Source of the DNA: Alternaria dauci
Lineage: Eukaryota > Ascomycota > Dothideomycetes > Pleosporales > Pleosporaceae
DNA: 64,000 nucleotides
Direction of reading: 5' to 3'
NCBI RefSeq assembly: GCF_042100115.1
Contig: NC_091276.1
Location: 682,001-746,000, forward strand
Shown: positions 37,603 to 48,064 of the stretch, in pieces
How the letters are laid out: each line of letters begins with the position of its first letter
Position numbering within the stretch: the stretch's first letter is position 1
Notes under the pieces: model-generated
The model's database searches: none
What the model was told of the DNA's origin: nothing
The model's input: the letters and a program-made list of their open reading frames with translations, nothing else
Program-made: the position numbers and the translations under genes

Positions 37603-38899
37603 ATGCACTTCTCTTTTCCTCAACTGTTTTTGGTTGTCGCGGTGCCTCTCACCTCCGCCTGACCAACAGCCATCTTGGATGCTGCTGGACATGACCCCGA
37701 GCTTCTGAAGCGCGCCGAGGAGGCCGCGAGGTTGGTGGAGTTGGAAGGACGTCAAGCCGGTGCCGGTGCCGGTGCTGCAACAGCTATCTTCGAGCCAATA
37801 CCCATCTTCAACGCAAAGGCGCAATACATCAACGTCACTGCTAGCAGCGGTCACGAGTACGTTGCACCAGGGCCGAACGACCTCAGAGGACCATGCCCTG
37901 GTCTGAACGCCCTCGCCAATCACAACTTCCTTCCCCACAATGGATACGCTAGTGTCCAACAATACATCGACGCAACACAACGGGTAGTGGGTATGGGTCC
38001 CCTCCTCTCGATATTCCTCTCAGTTCTCGGTGGCGCACTCGACGGCGACCTGTTGAACTGGTCAATGGGCGGCAGGCCATCTCTCGCTCAGGGAGGCGCA
38101 ACAGGAGTCTTAGGCAACGGTTTGAGCGGTTCGCACAACAAGTACGAAACCGATGCCTCGCCAACACGGTCCGACGTCCACCAGGCTGGTAACAGCTACA
38201 AGACTGTCACTAGTCTGTTCCAGGAATTGATTGACTATTCTCCCGGTGGTGTAGTCACCCTTGAGAGCTTGACCAACTTCAGGAGCCATCGATTCGACGT
38301 TCAGAAGCGGACCAATCCTAATTTTTTTCAACGGTCCATTCTCGGGCATATTGGTGCAACCTGCTGCGTACGCCTTCATCTTCCGCTTCATGGCCAACCA
38401 CACCGCTGAGAACCCCACTGGTGTCCTTCCACATGACGTGATCCAGTCTTGGTTCGGAATACAAGGTACCAATGGAAACTACAACGCAGTGCAAGGCGGG
38501 GAGCGCATCCTGGAGAACTGGTACCGACGTGCTCTTGAGTACCCATACGACACCCCATACTTCCTTGCAGATGTCGTTAATGCTGCTCGTCTCCACCCCA
38601 AGTTCCTCGATATTGGTGGAAACACTGGTACACCCAATTCCTTCGTCGGTGTTGACGTAGCCGACTTGAGCGGTGGTGTCTTCAATAGTGCGTCGCTCCT
38701 TGAGGGAAACAACCTCGGCTGCTTCGTCTACCAGACCTCATCACAAGCCAAGCCAGACATCCTTATCGGACCACTTACTGCGCTCACCAGTATCGTTGGA
38801 AGGCTTGTCGGACAGTTGGGCTGCCCGCAGATGGCCACCGTCGACAAAAGACTCCTTCAACAATTCCCTGGTTACACGAAGTCACCCGTCTATGGTTAG
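37603..38899 (+). pseudogene. Heme-thiolate peroxidase (chloroperoxidase/unspecific peroxygenase family), two inactivating lesions
   Basis: The reading frame starts at ATG 37603 with a signal peptide (MHFSFPQLFLVVAVPLTSA) and hits an in-frame TGA at 37660-37662, exactly at the expected cleavage site. Downstream the frame carries clear family features: the proximal heme-ligand motif PCPGLNALANHNFLPH (PCP cysteine), the distal ETDASPTR segment with the acid-base Glu, and later GTNGNYNAVQGGERILENWY. A second break lies in the seven-T run at 38332-38338. Upstream homology is in frame 1 and downstream homology (from FMANHTAEN) in frame 2, as expected for one extra T. No GT-AG intron of normal size removes either lesion. 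The rest is uninterrupted up to the stop at 38899, so decay is recent, or one or both lesions are sequence errors. The intact relative would be a secreted peroxidase/peroxygenase. Confidence 0.8.
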
Positions 38900-39096
38900 A
38901 AGGGATAAAGCAAAAGGTGAAGGGAGTAGCCAGTAGGACGGAAAGTTCTAAGGACCTCGTATTTAGTAGAAACGTAATGAATGATTTCCAACAACACTTG
39001 ACCTTCTGTCTGTCACAAATTCAATTCCGTACGTTATGAACCCGCAGTTTCTAGGGTGCGCATATCCGCTCGGCGAAGCTGTCGATATGTTTGCCC

Positions 39097-40053
39097 TTAT
39101 GCTGTCTGCTTCTCTCCGTCAATGAAGTCGCGAATCGTCTGCTCAAGCCCAACGTCTTCGCTAAAACCTAATTCTCTTGCTCTCGCGGTGTCGTACTTCG
39201 CCGGCCAGCTCAAAACGATCCTCTGTATCGTCTCATCCCTCTTCTCTTTCACCAAAGCTCTTGTCTCTTTACCCGCGACTTTCTCCAGTGCGTCCAGGAT
39301 TTCTCCGCTTGTAGCTGTATAACCCGGCAATAGCACCTGCCTAAAATGCCCAAATTTCTCCGCTGGTACTTTGATGGCGTGTACGAGATTTGTCGCGAGC
39401 GTGCGCGGCGAAGTAAGCCAGATGCCGATACTTGGGTCCACTGGTAACTCCGACTCTTGTCCATGTACTGGCTCACGCACAATACCCGAGACGAATGACG
39501 AAGCTGCTGCAGTAGGGGCACCGGCTCTGACAAAGACGGTCGGTAGACGGACGACGCGTCCGTCGATGAGCCCGCGTCGTGAGTAGTCGTTGAGGAGGAG
39601 CTCGATCATGAGCTTCTGGGTGCCGTAGCTAGATTCAGGCATAGGCACAATGTCCGTCTCTGTTGCTACATTATCCACGGCCTTCCGCCCATAAACTGCG
39701 CAAGAAGAAGTGAAGACCACTTTGATTCCTGGTCGCTTGGCCCGAATGGTGTCTAGTAGTTGGCGCACAGACTCAAAGTTGACCTTAAGGCCTAGCTCGA
39801 GATTTGCTTCGCTACCACTTGACATGATGCCGTGGAGGATATACACAACATCTGGTTCTTGAGCGATGAGACTTTCGCATGCTGATAATGATGTGAGATC
39901 TGCCGCCGTACATTGTACGCTCTGTGACGATGTTGGATTTGGAGGTGGATTAACGTCGGCCAAGATGAGGGTATCTGCGGTATTTGTCTCGATGAGCCGT
40001 TTTGCCAAAATTTGGCCGACGAAACCGCCGGCGCCAGTAATAAGAACCTTCAT
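39097..40053 (-). CDS. Extended SDR, NAD-dependent epimerase/dehydratase family (D-erythronate dehydrogenase-like)
   Basis: Single-exon 318-aa protein. An N-terminal Rossmann motif ITGAGGFVG (residues 5-13) is followed by the adenine-binding ADLTS segment, the catalytic VVFTSSCAVYG and YGTQK (Tyr143, Lys147), and RLPTVFVRAGAP in the substrate domain. This is an extended short-chain dehydrogenase. The overall layout, including GLKVNFESVRQLLD and the loop around SWPAKYDTARARELGF, is closest in my memory to D-erythronate 2-dehydrogenase (DenD-like) enzymes rather than UDP-sugar epimerases. Substrate assignment stays tentative. There is no signal peptide, so it is cytosolic. It is transcribed divergently from the esterase at 40561, with 507 bp between the starts. 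Confidence 0.75.
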   Translation of the reverse strand: MKVLITGAGGFVGQILAKRLIETNTADTLILADVNPPPNPTSSQSVQCTAADLTSLSACESLIAQEPDVVYILHGIMSSGSEANLELGLKVNFESVRQLLDTIRAKRPGIKVVFTSSCAVYGRKAVDNVATETDIVPMPESSYGTQKLMIELLLNDYSRRGLIDGRVVRLPTVFVRAGAPTAAASSFVSGIVREPVHGQESELPVDPSIGIWLTSPRTLATNLVHAIKVPAEKFGHFRQVLLPGYTATSGEILDALEKVAGKETRALVKEKRDETIQRIVLSWPAKYDTARARELGFSEDVGLEQTIRDFIDGEKQTA

Positions 40054-40560
40054 GCCGGGGTTTGAACAACGAGCTTGTGTTAGAATAATGCTACAGCTCT
40101 CGGGGTTTTACTTCAAAAAGCCGTTGGAAGATGCTGCCCTTATGATGCTTGCCCGTTCGGTGACGATCCCGAGTACAAAGTGGGGAAAGTGTGGGGACGG
40201 CGCCTGCCCCGGATAATCATCGGCCGAGCATGTACCCTTTCGCAACGAAGGATGGGGAAGCGTCATCGCTGTGCATTATCATTCAGACGTACTTCTAGTG
40301 TCTGTATATATTTCCTGGAAACCTATCTCTTGTATTGTTAAGTATCTCTGAGTATACTGACGGTGGTGACAGCATCTGAGAGTTCGGTGAAACCCCAGCG
40401 TTGTAACCCCATCGGTCTAGGAGCCCCGATGCAGCGCATGGGGCTATTACATAGCTAGTGACGATGTTGATCCGTGATTCTTTGGGGTATTGGAGAAAGT
40501 ACAAATTACGATGATGGGGTCCGGGGCAAAAGTGACTCGCAACTCCGCAATCCTTCCGTT
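40054..40560. promoter_or_regulatory. Shared divergent promoter of the SDR and esterase genes
   Basis: 507 bp separate two head-to-head start codons, with no ORF of its own. Co-regulation is inferred from this arrangement only; no specific site was identified. Confidence 0.45.
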
Positions 40561-42176
40561 ATGGCCTTTGCTGCAGCACTTCTCCTCGGACTCAGCCAGC
40601 TTCAAGCTGTGACTGCTGTCAGCTCTTTGAACATCGATACGTCTTCCGGGCCGGTTCAGGGTTTTACGGATGACATCACACCAAATGTTGCACAGTACCT
40701 CGGTATACCGTTTGCGGAACAGCCCGTAGGAGCACGACGCTGGCTGCCTCCAGCTCCAAAGTCCAAGGAAAATGCAACGATCAAGGCGACCAATCTAGGA
40801 CATGCTTGTCCCCAGTTCGAGGGCGATGCACTCAACGTCTGGCTCACAGACGCACCGGAATTCATCATTGAGCCGCGGGACTTCCAAGGTGAGGACTGCC
40901 TGAACCTCCATGTTTGGGCGCCCTTGGATCAGTGTGAGAAACCGTTGCCAGTGGTCGTATGGATTCATGGTGGAGGATTCGTCACGGGCGGGCCCACGGT
41001 ACCCTATCAGAACCCTGCCCGATGGGTAGAAAGATCAGGAGAGCACATCGTTGTTGGAATCAAGTGAGCTCAAGTCAGTTGATTTGATGTTACACAAGAT
41101 TGACCAGAGTAACAGTTACCGTTTGAACATCTTCGGCTTTCCCAATGCCAAAGCGCTTGCGGACGACGAACAGAATCTGGCCTTCTTGGATCAGCGCCTT
41201 GCACTGGAATGGATGTAAGTGCTCAGATATGAATTCAGATGAAGCAAAGACTTACTTGTCAAGTCGTGACAATATCGGCAATTTTGGAGGTGATCCAGAC
41301 CGTATTACTCTTTGGGGCCAGTCAGCAGGCGCGATCTCCGTCGACTACTACAACTTTGCTTACCCAGAAGATCCTATCGTTTCAGGCTTGATCATGAACT
41401 CCGGGTCAGCATTTTTGTCGCTTATAAGCGCTGATACACAGCAGTCGAACTTCACATTCGTCGCTCAGCACTTTGGCTGCAACCATGCCGATGCCGATGC
41501 AGAGATTGATTGTCTACGGAATATCGATTCCCGTGACATCGAGCTGTTTCTGAAAGAATACTCCGACAATGGCACAACACCTGCGCTTAGGTTTGTTCCA
41601 ATAGTCGACGACCGCACGGTTTTCGCAAATTACACAGCACGCGCGCGTGCTGGGAACTTTACGCGTAAACCAGCGATAATTGGTACAACGACCAACGAGG
41701 GCATCGCATTTCCTCCGTATAATCAAACATATGGTCCTGATCAAGCACAAGCTGACGCTGCGACTGCTTCGTCGTTCCTCTGCCCTGTCACACAGACGAC
41801 CCACGACCGTAGCGCTGCCAATACGACAACATTCCGCTACCTTTACGGCGGAAACTTCAGCAACATCGCTCCACAGTTCTGGCAGGGCGCATACCACTCC
41901 TCTGACCTTCCATTGTACTTCGGTACCTATGGTATCGCGAGAGGTAATGGTACGGATTTCGAAAGAGAAGTAAGCGAGCAGGCACAGGACTACTACCTTG
42001 CTTTCGCCAAGGACCCAATCAATGGGCTACCAGAGCTGGCATGGGAAGCTTACGCTTCGAGTGGTGAAGGGGTGTTGATTGCATACAATGGAGAGGTTGT
42101 GCAAAGCATCGATGCAAGCGTGCTGGAGAGGGCTTGTGATGGACTGACGCCAAATGGCAAGCCGCTGCCGCCTTAG
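40561..42176 (+). CDS. Secreted type-B carboxylesterase/lipase
   Basis: Exons 40561-41063, 41116-41214, 41264-42176 (504 aa). The signal peptide is MAFAAALLLGLSQLQAVTA. Alpha/beta-hydrolase features of the cholinesterase-like family are in order: YLGIPFAEQPVGARRW, EDCLNLHVWAP, the oxyanion-hole motif IHGGGF, YRLNIFGFP, the nucleophile elbow LWGQSAGA with Ser221, the acid residue in TTTNEG, and the catalytic His in QGAYHSSDLPLYFG. Several N-glycosylation sequons are present (for example NFT, NYT, NTT), consistent with secretion. The natural ester substrate is not predictable. At 504 aa it is slightly shorter than many fungal family members. Introns are 52 and 49 nt. The neighbouring peroxidase pseudogene and SDR suggest a catabolic or xenobiotic neighbourhood, but this is weak. 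Confidence 0.88.
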
Positions 42177-43345
42177 AAGAAAGATGAAGTATCACCAGAC
42201 TGCTGCAAAATAAACCACAGCGGCAGGCTTGTCCTTTGTTCTTTTCTTGTCCAGTCTCCTTCCATGCTGCAATGTAATGTATCGTCGATACGCTCTGTGC
42301 CAACTTGTCAGCCTCCAAAAGACGATCGCTCAGTCGGCCCAAGACCCGTCTCCCCGTCTGTACTCGCTTATCTTCCATACCTCGTATTGAACTCGGTGCG
42401 ATATCCAGATGCGATCGAAGGATTAGCCTTGAGACATGGATGCATGCAATAAATACTGGGTATTCGCAACGAGATGAGCGGACGGAGCTCGGCTATAGAT
42501 GCCCTTACGAATGTCAGAATATGGCTTAAGCCATCGACAGGCTTTGATTACCGGTATGATAGGACCGACCCGTGGCATCTTCGACCCCTGGTGTGTGACA
42601 GCGGCCCGTAAAAGCAGATCGAGTTCTCATGCACATCGTTTGCACATGGCCAGCCACCAAAGATGGTTCGGTGTGACCGACGCGAGATATTCACAGGGGT
42701 GAATTTTTGCTTCTGATCGATTAGCGACAGCGCCATGGTTGTCTCAGCGCGGCCAGGGTCATGATGCGGTGATGTCCGATTGCGAGATGACGGCAGCAGG
42801 AGCGTGCAATGATGGGTGAAAGGAACGTGTGGCGCCTGTGTGGCGTCTGTGTGGCGTATTGGATATGGCACCCAACAAAACACGTGGAATCGCGACGCAA
42901 ATGGTCAAAGCATCAAAAACGGTTAGGCAAGCTTTTGAAGTAAATTATGGGGTTTGCTGTGTTGGCCTTAGGCACTGAAGGAATCGACGGTGGCTGGAGC
43001 GTGAGAGGAAAGCGCGACACGTGTCTGTGGCTTCAACCTGTGGCTTCCACTGCCAGTGCGGGGTTTAACCTTTGAGCCTGCAGCGCGGCGCGTTTGAGAA
43101 GTGACGTCAACCTGGGTCTTCCCAAGAGCAGGTAACCACAAGCAGGGACAACACGTGGTGGAGCGTACTAATCGACGAGCTTCAAAACTGGCCGTCAACC
43201 TTCCCCAACCTTCCCTTCCACCAAACTCTCTACCTCCCGAACCACCCTGTCATCTCTCAGCACGAACTAGTACTGTTTCGAGCTGCAATACCTACGGAGC
43301 TCAACTACCACCAAACTGAACACGGAGAAAGCCCAATTGAACACC
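42177..43345. other. Intergenic, 1.2 kb, upstream of the SMP-C2 gene
   Basis: No gene seen. The proximal half contains three CACGTG hexamers and one palindromic CRE (see the separate entry). Confidence 0.5.
42881..43157 (+). promoter_or_regulatory. Cluster of three CACGTG E-boxes and a CRE upstream of the SMP-C2 gene
   Basis: CACGTG occurs at 42881-42886, 43018-43023 and 43152-43157, and the perfect CRE TGACGTCA at 43102-43109. These lie 190-460 bp upstream of the ATG at 43346. CACGTG is the site class bound by Cbf1-type bHLH factors, one of which is encoded in this window. Function is inferred from motif identity and clustering only. Confidence 0.4.
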
Positions 43346-44980
43346 ATGTCTAACCAGGCGCCTGCATCCCTTGTCGATACATTGACTGCCTCTGGTGGTG
43401 CTGAGCCAGCCGGTAAATGCTGCCATTGACTCTCGCACCACAATCACTAACTCGTCTGAGCCAGGCTTCCTCAATGACATCGTCAAGAACCTCTGGCCAA
43501 ACATCTGCGTTGCGGGCTCTAACATCATCAAAGACACTGTTGAGCCCATCCTCGCCTCAACTCTACCTGGCCCTCTTGGAAATCTGCGTTTCACCAAGAT
43601 CGACTTTGGACACATTCCCATTGGCTTTTCCAACGTGGACGTTCACAAGACTACGGCCGATGGCATCAAGCTCGACATGGATATGAACTGGGAAGGTGTG
43701 TGTGACTTTGAGCTCGACGGCAAAATGGTTCCGAAAGTGGTATGTTTCAAATACGATCAATGGATTTAGCTGAGCTGCAACTGACATGGTATGCAGGGTG
43801 TTGAGAGGGTTCATATGAAGGGCCGGATCAGTGTACTCTTGTGCCCGTTGACGAATGTCATTCCTCTGGTATGTGTGAACTCCACTCTAGACCCATCTCG
43901 AATGCATGCTGATGCCGAAACCAGATTGGCGCAGCACAGATCGCCTTCCTCAACACACCAAGCCTCAAGCTTGATTTTACTGACGCCGCAAACATTGCCG
44001 ACTTCTCTGTTATTGACAGCACAGTCCGCAAAACCATTCTTGGAATCATTGATGGAATGGCAGTACTGCCCAACCGCTTCCTTGTCAAGATGATGAACGA
44101 CGTCGACTACTTCAAGACTCACCAGCCTCACCACGGTATCATTCGTATCACAGTAGGCCGAGCAACTGGAATCGATGCCCCTAAGAAGGGCGAGAAGAAG
44201 AGCACAATGAGGAAACTGCTCTCCAAGGTCAAGCTGGAAGATGTACCAGATTGCTACGTCAAGGTCAAAGTAGGTGCCGAAGAGGAGTGGAAGACAAGCG
44301 TTGTGGATAACAACCACGAACCCGAGTGGAATGAGACCCATGACTTCTTGGTGTCAGACTACGAACAAGACATTACTGTGGACATTCAGGATGACGACTT
44401 GGCTGGTGATGACGACATAGGTATCGGCTCCACTACGGTCAAGGAAATCCTTCTCAAGGGAGGTTCGCAGGATCTGAGCCTCTCACACAAGGGCAACGCT
44501 ACCCAGGCGCGACTATCTATACATGCCAAGTTCTACAACTTTGTCACCGACGCGCAGGTCCTCTCTTCTGCCAGCGCTCAAGGCCAAGCCGAGGACCAGA
44601 TCTGCGGTCTGGCCACTGTCCTCATTGCCAGCGCCAACGGACTCCAGGGCAACCGTGACGACCTCAATCCCAGCGTGAAGGTCACTTGGGGTGACAAGAC
44701 CTTCCAAACCGCGGCCAAGACCTATACTCCTGGCACAGATATCTTCAACCCATCCTTCGACCAAGCATTCCGCATCCCCCTCACCGCGGCCATGTTGGCG
44801 AACCCGGGTGCCTTCAAAATTGCGCTGCTGAACAAGAATGTGGAGTTTGGAAGCGCGCAAGTGAGCTTCCAAGATGTGATGGGCGCGGAGGGTATGGCTG
44901 TGCGGGACAGCTTCGATGTCGGAAATGGAACCCAGATCCGCGCTGCGATCATGCTGAACGGTGTCAAGTTGGCCGAGTAA
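43346..44980 (+). CDS. Soluble SMP-C2-C2 lipid-transfer-like protein
   Basis: Exons 43346-43412, 43465-43739, 43797-43868, 43925-44980 (489 aa). An SMP domain occupies about residues 23-200 (FLNDIVKNLWPNICVAGSNI, FTKIDFGHIPIGFSNVDVHK, the core around DMDMNWEG, then MAVLPNRFLVKM). C2A lies at about 209-342 (GIIRITVGRATGID, DCYVKVKVG, DDDLAGDDDIG) and C2B at about 364-489 (CGLATVLIASANGLQ). SMP domains are TULIP lipid-binding modules of tricalbins/E-Syts and ERMES; C2 domains bind membranes, often with Ca2+. No hydrophobic ER hairpin or signal precedes the SMP domain, so the protein differs from tricalbins and should be soluble or peripherally attached. C2A keeps several acidic Ca2+-loop residues, C2B fewer. 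It is convergent with the calpain gene, 234 bp apart. Confidence 0.82.
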
Positions 44981-45214
44981 AGGGCTGGCTAGTGATGAGA
45001 GGAGAATGATTGATTATGGTGGTGCGCTACCTAGTGTGGCATACAGTAAATAACATGATGAAGCCGGGAACCCGCATATCAATAGCAATGAAGATATGAT
45101 TACGACAAGCAAAATGACACTGCGAGCTGTGCAACCAAATACCCATTGTATAGGTGTTCAAGATGCCTGCCAAATACGTACGCGCGTATACACCTTGACA
45201 TTTTCTCAACACAA

Positions 45215-48064
45215 TCACATCGTGGCCCCTGCCGCCGTGTCCCCATCGATATCCAGAATCGCACCTTCTTCCTCGTCCTTGGGCTTTACCAACTTGATAC
45301 TCACATCAGGATCCTGACTATAAACTCTCAGACCTAGCACACAGACTGCGTTCCACGGCTTGGGCAGTTCCCTTGCAGGAGTGGCTTGTGGAGGTGGAGG
45401 AGGTACTGGGCCAGAAGCAGCATAACCTGGGAAGCCGCGGTAATCTGACGGTGGTGGAGGGCGGTAGTGTGATGCAATCGCGGTCTGCGAACGGACGATG
45501 CGGGCTTCGGGAGATGTACTGCTACTGTGGTTGGGGTTGTCACTTTCGGAATCGTGGGGATGGACCTCAGAGGTGGGTGTATGATTTGCGTCTCCGTTAT
45601 CGCTGGAGTCGCGTGGTTCGAGGGAGGGATCAATCACTAACTCTTTTTCTTTCAGAGATTCTTTGCCTTGGATTGGGAGGTTGATAAGAGCCTTCTCCGT
45701 GCCTTCGGTATCAACGGAGGTGGTTTTCTCTGCCTCTTGCCCAGTTTCCTTGATTGCACCAGCGGTGGCGCCAGGTTCCTTTGTGGCTGAACTGCTGTGT
45801 TGGTGTTCTCCTTCAGATTTGCCAGGTTCTTTAGCAGTTTCTTCCGTCTTGCGCTTCTTCTCTTTCTTCCAGGCCTCGTATTCGGCCCTCTCTTCTTTCT
45901 TCCAAACCTCAAATTCCGCCTTTTCTTTTCTCCAAGCTTCGAATTCTGCTCTCTCGTTCTCTTTCGCTTCCTCTTTCTCCCTCTTCTTTTCAGCCGCCTC
46001 TTTCTTCTTTTGTTCCTTCTTCTTGCGCTCTTCTTCAGTGAGTTCGAAAACACCTTTGGCATTTGCAATGTCGTAGTTCAAGCCGATCTGCCTTAGCTTC
46101 TGTGGGTTGCGTTCTGCGAGCTTCGCAACTACAGCGGGAACATCCGGAGCCTCCTTATCTTGTGAAGCTTCGATTTTCGGTAGAACTTCGTATATACCAG
46201 CTTCCAGTTCAACTTCAGCAGAGATGCTGCGGTTTCCGAACCAAGCACCGCGAGCGCGCACAATATGGTGACCTGGCTCTGCGTTCTTCTCTTGCAAGAT
46301 GAAGTGCAGGTCAAAGTCGTACTTGCCTTCCAAGCCCTTGAAGTAGCGTTCATCCAACTACAAAAGATTAGCGATTATCGTGAATGAAGGTATTTTGTGC
46401 CTTGCCTGACAAAGGACAAATACAGTCGGTCCAGGTTTCTTGATCTCAACGGAGAACTTCGTGTTCACATAGCCTGTCACCCAGGCGACCGGAACGCTTG
46501 TCCAGCGCTGAACTACAGTCCAACTCTCGTCGAAGAGTAGCGTGCGGTCAAGCAGATCAAATCGCCTCAGCAGGTCCTTGTATGACATCCAAAACAAGCC
46601 ATCATCTCCGAACTTGTGATCCAACTTGTCCAGCCAGTAAGTCGTCCATTCGGGAGACCCATCAGACCATGGCCCTGTCCACTCTCCCATGGAGGCATTC
46701 ATCCGTTTGCCCCAAGGATTGCGTATCAATACCAGCTGGTGCTTCTTGCCATCTTCTCCCTCAGCATCCACTGCTTTGAGAATCGAATAAGCGTGACTTA
46801 GAGCGAGACCCCTTCGAGCGTCCGAGTCATCACCATCTATACTTGGCGATGATGCTGAGAAGAGGAACTTCTTGCCGGCTTGCAGCAATTCTTCCCACAG
46901 TCGTTGTTTATCCAGAACTCGATCAGTGAGAATCTTGGTTGTTACGCCCCCCGTCAAATCTTCAACTGCTTCGCCGCTCCAGCCGCCGGCAATAGAGTCA
47001 TAGTCCCCATGTACTGAATTTTGTTAGCAGGTTGCACTGATGCTTTGAGCAATTGTGATCAGCAAAAGTCCGGCATACCTTTGGCATAAGCTTTCTCCAG
47101 CAATGGGAGCCATGTCTCGTTCTGATCAGCGCATGACGCGAAATATAGCGCTTCAGATCCAGTCTGATGGTTCTCCTTGTATTTCTTCTCCTTGGCATCC
47201 GTTGGATCATAGCGGTCACCCCAAGCGGCGTCAAAGTCGCTATTTCGGAGGTACAAGTTGTCATCGACAACAGTCCAGATCCAGTCGCCGTCTCTGTAAA
47301 ACACAAAGCCGTAAACGCCACACATCTCGTTTTTAGCGACACAGATCTTGTTCATCAAGTTCGGGTTGCTACAAATGGTCGCAACAGCAGCAATACTTGG
47401 TGCGGGAGTACAAAGTCAGTGTTGGCTTCACATGCACTTCGTACAGAGACACTTACAACCAGCAGTCACCACTCGAACCTTGTCGCAGATCGGAGCTAGA
47501 GAATCCATCCAGTACGAATTTTGGCTCATCGAAGATCCAGTCAATGCGATGCACAGATCCCGGACCATCTTTACTGCTGTTTGACTTGTTGGTCAGGAGC
47601 TTCGCCGTGGCATTGAAGTCGAATGCGGCGCCATCAGCCATCATCAGCCCGCTCTGAACCAGAGTCGATAGAGCGTTGCCCAGTTGTGACGCGCTCACGG
47701 ATGGCGTTGTTGTCGCTGGTTGGTCCTTGTACCAAGCCATAAGACCGTCAAGACAGTTTCTGTCCGATAATTCTTCGATATCAAAGTCTGCATCTGTAAA
47801 CTTCTCGTTCGTACGTTTACATTCCTTGACGATGCGTTCGACTCGAGCGCGACATTGTGAAGCTGCCGCTTCGTAAGATTCAGCCGCATTCTTTCCTGTG
47901 ACGGTGCCCTCTTTTCGCTTCGGTGGGAGTAGGTGCGCATACAAGCTCGACGGGAAGATTTTGGTCACCTTGGCTGGTTGTTTCGTGATGAGGTTGTTCC
48001 AAAACTCGTTGATGGCTTCCTGGGGAGCGCCAATCTGCGCGTCGTCACTCATCACTGAGGCCAT
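45215..48064 (-). CDS. Calpain-like cysteine protease with a charged C-terminal tail
   Basis: Exons 48064-47457, 47395-47079, 47013-46406, 46357-45215 (891 aa). The papain-like calpain core is complete: Cys201 in QGSSGDCWF, His382 in LSHAYSIL and Asn407 in LIRNPWG. The Trp-rich WIWTVVDDNLYL and EKAYAKVHGDYDSIAGGWS segments are also typical. Domain III (C2-like) follows (GPTVFVLCQLDERYFKGLEG). Residues 618-683 are a Lys/Glu-rich coiled coil with three tandem units of the form AEFEAWRKEK at 648-679. A long disordered Pro/Ser-rich tail completes the protein. It lacks the recognisable MIT domain of PalB/Rim13, so it is a different fungal calpain; its role is unknown. Intron 3 (46358-46405) uses a GC donor (CAG|GCAAGG), and the junction gives the conserved VLCQLDERYF. 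Confidence 0.88.

Noticed and set aside
37637..37673. Short intron to remove the stop codon in the peroxidase signal peptide
   Set aside because: The only GT...AG pair there spans about 37 nt, below the smallest intron in this window, and would delete the signal-peptide core.
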